From assembly GCA_007570785.1 (NCBI GenBank), contig ML661885.1:17322918-17386917 (forward strand): a stretch of DNA of 64,000 nt, in the 5' to 3' direction. The position numbers were made by a program, and so were the translations under genes. This DNA is from Antilocapra americana. Taxonomy: Eukaryota > Chordata > Mammalia > Artiodactyla > Antilocapridae. The notes under the pieces were generated by a model. The model was not told where the DNA came from and did no database searches. It was given only the letters and a program-made list of their open reading frames with translations. Of the stretch, positions 58,012-64,000 are shown piece by piece (within the stretch, counting starts at the first letter, position 1; each line of letters begins with the position of its first letter).

Positions 58012-59826
58012 AATATATACCCATTTGAATGCAAAGTTCCAAAGAATAGCAAGGAGAGACAAGAAAGCCTTCTCAGTAATCAATGCAAAGAAATAGAGGA
58101 AAGCAATAGAGTGGGAAAGACCAGAAATGGCTTCAAGAAAATTAGAGATACCAAGGGAACATTTCATGCAAAGATGGGCAAAATAAAGGACAGAAATGGT
58201 ATGGACCTAACAGAAGCAGAAGATATTAAGAAGAGGTAGGAAGAATACAAGAACTATACAAAAAAGATTTCATGACCCAGATAACCATCATGGTGTGATC
58301 ACTCACCTAGAGCCAGACATTCTGGAATGTGAAGTTAAGTGTGCCTTAGGAAGCATCAGTATGAACAAAGCTAGTGGAGGTAACGGAATTCCAGTTGAGC
58401 TATTTCAGATCCTAAAAGATGATGTTATGAAAGTGTTGCACTCAATATGCCAGCAAATTTGGAAAGCTCAGCAGTGCCTCAGGACTGAAAAAGTCAGTTT
58501 TCATCCAATCCCACAGAAAGGCAATGCCAAAGAATGTTCAAACTACTGCTCAATTGCACTCGTCTCACATGCTGGCAAAGTAATGCTCAACATTCTCCAA
58601 GCCAGGCTTCAGCAGTATGTGAACCATGAACTTCTAGTTGTTCAAGCTGGATTTAGAAAAGGCAGAGGAACCAGAGATCAAATTACTAACTGCTGGATCA
58701 TCAAAAAAGCAAGAGAGTTCCAGAAAAACATCTACTTCTGCTTTATTGACTACACCAAAGCCTTTGATTTTGTGGATCACAAAAAACTGTGGAAAATTCT
58801 CCAAGAAATGGAAATACCACACCACCTTACCTGCCTCCTGAGCAATTTGTATGCAGGTCCAGAAGCAACAAAACTGGACATAGAACAACAGACTGGTTCC
58901 AAATCAGCAAAGGAGTACATCAGGGCTGAATATTGTCACCCTGCTTATTTAATTTATATGCAGAGTACATCATGTGAAATGCCCAGCTGAAAGAAGTGCA
59001 ATCTGGAATCAAGATTGCTGGGAGAATATCAATAACCTCATATACACAGATGACACCACCCTTGTGGCAGAAAGCTAAGAACTAGAATCTCTTGATGAAA
59101 GTGAAAGAAGAGAATGAAAAAGTTGGCTTAAAATTCAGCATTCAGAAAACTAAGATCATGGCATTGAGTCCCATCACTTCATGGCAAATAGGTGGGGAAA
59201 CAATGGAAACAGTGAGAGACTTTATTTTGGGGAGCTCCAAAATCACTGCAGATGGTGACTGCGCCATGAAATTAAAAAATTCTTGCTCCTTGGAAGAAAA
59301 GCTATGACCAGACAGCCTATTAAAAAGCAGAGACATTACTTTGCTGACCAAAGTCCTTCTAGTCAAAGCTATGGTTTTTCCTTTAGTCATGTATGGATGT
59401 GAGAGTTTGACTATAAAGAAAGCTGAGCACCAAAGAACTGATGCTTTTGAACTGTGGTGTTGCAGAAGACTCTTGAGAGTCCATTAGGGAGATCTAACCA
59501 GTCCATCTTAAAGGAAATCAGTCCTCAATATTCACTAAAAAGATTGATGTTGAAGCTGAAACTCCAATTCTTTGGCCACTTGATGCGAAGAACTGACTCA
59601 TTAGAAAAGACCTTGATGCTGGGAAAGATTGAGGGCAGGAGGAGAAGGGGACAACAAAGGATGAGATTGTTGGCTGGCATCACCTACACGATGGGCATGA
59701 ATTTGAGCAAGCTCTGGTAGTTGGTCATGGAAAGGGAAGCCTGGTGTGGGGTTCAAAGAGTCCATGGGGTTTCAAAGAGTCACACATGACTGAGAGACTG
59801 AACTGAACTGAACTGAACTGAACTAA
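58012..59826 (+). mobile_element. BovB LINE, longest copy in the window, 5'-truncated
   Basis: This covers the region before the reverse transcriptase, the reverse transcriptase itself and the 3' end with the 'aactg' repeat tail (59802-59826). The coding frame is best preserved at 58295-58990 (231 codons): residues about 117-128 hold the AGFRKGRGTRDQ block and residues 150-158 the motif FIDYTKAFD. It then breaks. Relative to other BovB copies a base is missing near 58905, so the frame is lost, and the original frame would meet TGA at about 58927. Motif C is seen further on, in another frame, as YTDD (59043-59054), soon followed by a stop. The endonuclease part is missing. The protein acts in target-primed reverse transcription in active BovB; this copy cannot make it. 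Confidence 0.95.
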
Positions 59827-60087
59827 GGATCCTTTAATTCTATCATCTAATTCTTTACATCAGAGTATCAATACAGAACTTCTATACAAAGCCATGTCTA
59901 ATGAAAGAGACATGTATACTCTTGTTCCAATAACCTTTATATAAGTCATAATTTTCTGCAGGAATATTTTACCAATTATAATTATTTATTTAAGGGTATG
60001 TTATTCAAAATTCACATCAACTTTTGGGTCTCCTGTTAACTCGTGTCAAGTTAACAGAATAAGAGGGTAACAAAAATGAGACTCTAC
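59827..60087. other. No gene seen
   Basis: AT-rich spacer between BovB and the next SINE. Confidence 0.4.
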
Positions 60088-60088
60088 T

Positions 60089-60277
60089 ATGTGTCCGACT
60101 CTTTGCAACCCCATGGACTGTAGCCTGCCAGGTTCCTCTGTCCCAGGAATTCTCCAGCAAATACACTGGAGTGGGTAGCCATTCCCTTCTAAGAGGATCT
60201 TCCTAACCCAGGAACTGAACCTGGGTCTCCTGCATTACAGGCAGCTTCTTTACCACCTGAGCCACCAGGGAAGCCCT
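60089..60277 (-). mobile_element. Bov-tA-type SINE, antisense
   Basis: The body 'tgtgtccgactctttgcaac' and the head 'gagccaccagggaagccc' are clear. The usual tail before 'gtgtccgac' is shortened. Confidence 0.92.
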
Positions 60278-60284
60278 CGTTATA

Positions 60285-60464
60285 TGCCAGCAAACTCAAT
60301 AGCCTAGATGAAATGGAAATTTTCCTAGAAAGACAAAATTTATACAGACTAACTCAAGAAGAAATAGCATATTTGAATAGACTTAGAAGAAGTACAAAAT
60401 TGAATCAGTAAACAAATGTATTCCACAAAGGAAAGTCCGTAACTGAATGGCTTCAATGATGAAA
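60285..60464 (+). mobile_element. Old L1 ORF2 fragment
   Basis: The order 'aatggaaattttcctagaaa', 'aactcaagaagaaatagc', 'ttgaatcagtaaac' and 'atggcttcaatgatgaaatt' is L1 ORF2 between the endonuclease and the reverse transcriptase. It is interrupted by BovB. Confidence 0.75.
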
Positions 60465-61162
60465 TTCATTAAAAATCAATGTTCAAAAAACTAAGATTAT
60501 GGCATCCGGTCCCATCACTTCATAGAAGATAGATGGTAAAACAGTGGAAACAGTGACAGACTTTATTTTCTTGGGCTCCAGAATCCCTGCAGATAGTGAC
60601 TGCAGCTATGAAATAAAAGGCACTTGCTCCTTGGATGAAAATCTATGACAAACCTACATAGCATATTAAAAAGCAGAAACATGACTTTGCTGACAAAGGT
60701 CTGTGTATAGTCAAAACTATGGTTTTTCCAGTAGTCATTTATGCATGTGAGAGGTGGACTATAAAGAAAGCTGAGCACTGAAGAATTGATGCCTTTGAAC
60801 TGTGGTGTTGGAGAAGACTCTTGAGAGTCCCTTGGACTGCAAGGAGATCAAACCAATCAATCCTAAAGGAAATCAGTCCTGAATATTCACTGAAGGGACT
60901 GATGTTGAAGCTCCAGTACTTTGGCCTCCTGATGTGAAGAACTGACTCACTGGAAAAGACTCTGATTCTGGGAAAGACTGAAGACAGGAGGAGAAAGGGA
61001 TGACAGAGGTTGAGATGGTTGGATGGCATCACTGACTTGATGGACATGAGTTTGAGCAAGCTCCAGCAGGTGGTGATGGAGAGGGAAGCCTGGCGTGCTG
61101 TAGTCCATGGGGTCACAAAGAGTCGGACATGACTGAGTAACTGAACTGAATTGAACTATAAA
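60465..61162 (+). mobile_element. BovB 3' part, sense, inside an old L1
   Basis: It begins within 'gttcaaaaaactaagattat' and ends with 'gagtaactgaactgaattg'. It is similar to the last 700 bases of the 58-kb copy. The antisense 125-codon frame at 60739-61116 is a by-product. Confidence 0.93.
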
Positions 61163-61171
61163 TTAAACTCA

Positions 61172-61240
61172 GATTTTTATAGCTGTGTGGAGGCCTGGTA
61201 CCCCTAATCCCTGTTGTTCAAGTATCAACTATAAGTGAAA
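61172..61240. mobile_element. Possible Tigger-like DNA transposon scrap
   Basis: The 'ggtacccctaatccctgttg' and 'ttcaagtatcaacta' words recall a Tigger-type end. Very short. Confidence 0.3.
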
Positions 61241-61244
61241 GACA

Positions 61245-61975
61245 TCCTAAGTCCATGGATTGGAAGACTTCGTAGTGTTAAAATAGCACAATCTTCAAAC
61301 TGATCTACTCATTTAACAAAATCTCAACTGTCTTTATTAGCAAAATTTGACAAGCTTGTCCTAAAGTTCATATTGAAAAATAAGAGATCCAGAATGGAAA
61401 AATCTATTTTGAAAAGAAATAAATGTTAGATGACCCATACTTCCTGACTTCAAAACATACCACTACTTATCATAAAGCTATAGTAATTAAAATTGTATGA
61501 TACTGAAATCAAACTGAGGTACATAGAACTGCAAGTCCAGATATAAACCCATACATTTATAGTCAACTGATTTTCAATGGGAAGAGAATGGTTTCTTTAA
61601 TAAATTGTGTCACAGCATCTGGAAATTCATTTTCAAGAAGATGAGGTTGGACCCCTACCTAACAAATAATCAAAACTATGCTCAAAATGATGGATAACTT
61701 AAATCTAAGAGCTTAAACTATACAGTCCTTAGAATAAAACATAGTTTTACATCTTCATGACCTTGGATTAAACAATGGATTTTTAGATACAATGCTAAAA
61801 TCATAAACAACAAAAGAAAAACAAATTGACTTATCAACATAAAAAATCTTTGTGTTTCAAAGAACAGTATCAAGAAAATGAAGAAGCATTGCACAGAGTC
61901 AGAAGTACTATTCAAATGTATATGTAAATGTATATTCAAAAGTATATGTAAATATACATATATATATGGTAAACT
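61245..61975 (+). mobile_element. Old L1 ORF2 C-terminal region
   Basis: The order 'tccatggattggaagacttc', 'taaagctatagtaattaaa', 'tggaaattcattttcaagaa' and 'tccttagaataaaacatag' follows the last third of ORF2. It is more diverged than the young L1 copies. It likely belonged to the same element as 60285-60464, although about 1 kb of ORF2 between them is absent. Confidence 0.7.
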
Positions 61976-62034
61976 CTGAGATGGACATAGGCTATGAGCC
62001 TGGGCATCTGATTTTATTTATATATATATTTTTA

Positions 62035-62205
62035 AACAACAAATTTTTATTATATTTGATTTACAATTTTAATTTCTACTATACAACAAAGTGATTCAGT
62101 TATGCATATTTATTTTTAATAACTATTTCCATTATAGTTTATCATATGATATTGAATATAGTTATCTGTGCTATAGAGTAGAACCTTGTTGTTTATCTCA
62201 GATGA
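62035..62205 (-). mobile_element. L1 3' untranslated region, antisense
   Basis: The order 'attatatttgatttacaatt', 'actatacaacaaagtgattc', 'gttatctgtgctatagagta' and 'ccttgttgtttatct' is an artiodactyl L1 3' end in reverse. Confidence 0.8.
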
Positions 62206-62589
62206 AATACATTTGTAAATGTAAAATAATAGTTACAAAATTTGTACAAAGGCGGGAATGAGAAAGAAAGCATATTTTATTCTTTAAATCTAGTAAGAAT
62301 TCCTCTATACAATAAACACAGTAAAGTATACAATGCAGCAAATAATGAAATTTGACTATATGAAATTTTTTAAAAATATGCATGTCATAAATAGTATTTT
62401 TAACATATTTTAAATGAATATTAATTTTAATACATAAATAACTTTTATGAATCAAGATAATAGCAAACAGCTTTGCAGGCAAATAGATATTTGCATGTAG
62501 TTCAAAGAAAAAAATAAACTTTTAAACTTGTGGTAAAATGCCTGATCTCTACAAATAATTAAAGAAATCCAAGTGTAAATAACAATGTA
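62206..62589. other. No gene seen; AT-rich
   Basis: A 94-codon minus-strand frame (62198-62482) has no domain. Confidence 0.4.
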
Positions 62590-62960
62590 ATGTTTCTACT
62601 CTTCATTTTAGCCAAAATAGAAATTTCTGTTAATATTGGTGTCAATGAGTTTGTGGGAAAACAGACCTTTTATTGCCATATCGTGTTGGTGTGTACAGAA
62701 ATGATTACAATGACTCTGAAGTAATTTGACCTTTTCTCTCAAAAAGAAAAAAAATCCACACCTGTTGACTCAGGGATACTGTCTCTAGAAAGACTCACAC
62801 ATTATCGGCAAAGATGTGTGCAGACTCTTTATGATGACATTGCCTGTAGTAGCAAACACCTGGAGACAAGTTAACTGTCTACGGGAACATTTCCTGAATA
62901 GATTCTCAAGAAAACAAAGACATTGGAGAAACATAATGCACATTTGGATTTGTTTGTGTT
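62590..62960 (+). mobile_element. Old L1 ORF2 end, sense, worn
   Basis: The words 'ctagaaagactcacacatta', 'ttatgatgacattgcctgta', 'gtagcaaacacctggagaca' and 'ggagaaacataatgcacat' follow the last part of L1 ORF2. Confidence 0.55.
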
Positions 62961-63181
62961 CTAAAAGCACACACACACATAGTTTTTAAAATACGTAGAT
63001 TTTCTCCACACAGATTTGTAATAATTCCAAAATTGTCGTGGTGCCACTAGAAAGGGCAGTTTGGAATCTAGAGGGAGAAGGACATTACTTTCCATAGAAA
63101 AGACTGCATAGGCAAGTAATTCTCAATACTTGAAGAAATTTCATATGGGAAAAATAAAAAGCACTGTTTATGAGAATAGAC

Positions 63182-63234
63182 TTTTTTTTTCTTTCTTTCT
63201 TTTTTTTTTTTTTTAGTTTTGCCATACAATGACA
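63182..63234 (-). mobile_element. Extremely truncated young L1 3' end, antisense
   Basis: A T/C-rich tract is followed by 'agttttgccatacaatgac', which are the last bases of the young L1 before its tail (the same words as at 46009). Only about 23 bases of L1 body remain. Confidence 0.75.
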
Positions 63235-63239
63235 TGACT

Positions 63240-63295
63240 TTGATGTCGTTTACTCGCTAAGTTGTGTCCAACTCTTTTGTGACTCCGTGGACTAC
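63240..63295 (-). mobile_element. SINE tail fragment, antisense
   Basis: 'tactcgctaagttgtgtcc' and 'gtgactccgtggacta' form the 3' end of a Bov-tA SINE. The rest is absent. Confidence 0.8.
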
Positions 63296-63461
63296 TTTGA
63301 CATCTAGTAGCCCTATATTTGTATTTGGTTTTGTTACTATATTTTGGGCAATTACACTCTGTAAGTACAGTTTTCCTCTCTGTAAAAGAAAGATTAAAAT
63401 GATGGTCACCTACAGAACTATTGTAAGTGTTAAACAAGATAAAGTATGTAAAGTAGCACTT

Positions 63462-63683
63462 TTGTTGTTGCTGTTTAGTCACTCAGTCCTACTCTTTTCA
63501 ACCCCATGGACTATATAGCCTGCCAGGCTCCTCAGTCCGTGAGATTTCCCAGGCAAGAATACCTGGGAAATACCTGGAATGGGTTGCCATTTCCTACTCT
63601 GGGGCTCTCTCAGACTCCAGGGATGGAACCCACATCTCCTGCATTGCAGGTGGATTCTTTACTGCCGAGCCATCGGGGATGCC
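63462..63683 (-). mobile_element. Bov-tA-type SINE, antisense, with small internal duplication
   Basis: The tail 'tgttgctgtttagtcactc' lies at the left and the head 'gagccatcggggatgcc' at the right. 'aatacctggg' and 'aatacctgga' near 63559-63577 show a short duplication in the body. Confidence 0.92.
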
Positions 63684-64000
63684 ATAGGCCTGATAAAGAG
63701 TAATCATCTAATAAATACCATATATTGTTTTATTATAATAGTAAGAGTAACTCAACAAAATTCAGTGTACAGTTCTTGGCTTCCAGTGACAGATATTGTC
63801 AAGATATTCTTACAGTGGCTGCTGGTGTAAGTCAGAGCCTCCTGTACATGGTGCCATGACAAGCTGATATGTGACAGTCAATGTTGTATTTGTGAGTAAT
63901 ACTTTATCAGATTTTGAGGACTGCGTCTTTTATGTTAGAACTGAATCAGTGCTATGCCTATAAAAAAAAGTGTCTCATTCTCTTGAATTGTGAAATAAAT
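63684..64000. other. No gene seen
   Basis: AT-rich to the window edge. Confidence 0.4.

Noticed and set aside
58295..58990. 231-codon reverse-transcriptase frame as an active gene
   Set aside because: The frame breaks before motif C, and the endonuclease part is missing.
37..63999. A previously undescribed gene system
   Set aside because: I looked on both strands for clustered frames, shared motifs, RNA-like structures and arrays. All longer frames reduce to LINE, SINE or LTR sequence. The unusual items are insertion events, listed as findings.

Overview
This window is ruminant (bovine-type) nuclear DNA. The diagnosis rests on its dispersed repeats: many Bov-tA/BOV-A2 tRNA-derived SINEs, several copies of the RTE-type LINE BovB with its 'actga' 3' tail, young ruminant L1 copies, one CHR-type cetartiodactyl SINE, one apparent ruminant solo LTR, and an older mammalian layer (MIR, L2, MLT1-like LTRs, a hAT-Charlie-like element, worn L1). 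The DNA is AT-rich. I found no multi-exon gene, no credible single-exon gene, no CpG island and no RNA gene outside repeats. It reads as a gene desert or the inside of a very large intron. The longer open frames lie in, or antisense to, LINE reverse-transcriptase sequence or SINEs.

Layout. 1-0.8 kb: antisense BovB reverse-transcriptase fragment. 1.2-1.5 kb: BovB tail and Bov-tA. 2.5-6.8 kb: old L1 pieces, with an MLT1-like LTR and a SINE placed inside the longest one. 7-11 kb: AT-rich DNA with a compound microsatellite and a hAT-like fragment. 11.0-11.8 kb: antisense BovB. 13.8-14.6 kb: a SINE cluster including one SINE inserted in another. 15-19 kb: L1 fragment, two SINEs, and a 67-bp palindromic mariner-type MITE. 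19.5-22.6 kb: two MLT1-like LTRs, one split by an L1 and a SINE. 23-25.7 kb: SINEs with clear target-site duplications, one carrying a fold-back. 26.2-27.8 kb: a 5'-truncated young L1. 28-36.8 kb: MIR/L2 remnants, a BovB tail, a very short chimeric SINE insertion, and a SINE holding a 113-bp copy of sequence 1.27 kb away. 37-45 kb: BovB tails, L2/MIR, an L1 3' end, and a hairpin. 45.8-48.3 kb: an L1 with a twin-priming inversion sitting inside a SINE, with both sets of target-site duplications readable. 50.2-50.8 kb: solo LTR. 51-57 kb: sparse DNA with SINEs, including a pair flanked by one duplication. 58.0-61.9 kb: the longest BovB copy, then another BovB placed inside an old L1. 62-64 kb: L1 scraps and SINEs.

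Nothing here works together as a pathway. What can be read is insertion history. The most informative places are the nested insertions (14.1, 21.5-22.6, 45.8-48.3 kb), the templated insertion at 34.8 kb, the tiny chimeric insertion at 34.2 kb, the fold-back SINE at 24.0 kb, the mariner hairpin at 19.0 kb and the LTR at 50.2 kb. Repeat families were named from memory of their consensus sequences, without a database search, so subfamily names are avoided where I was not sure.
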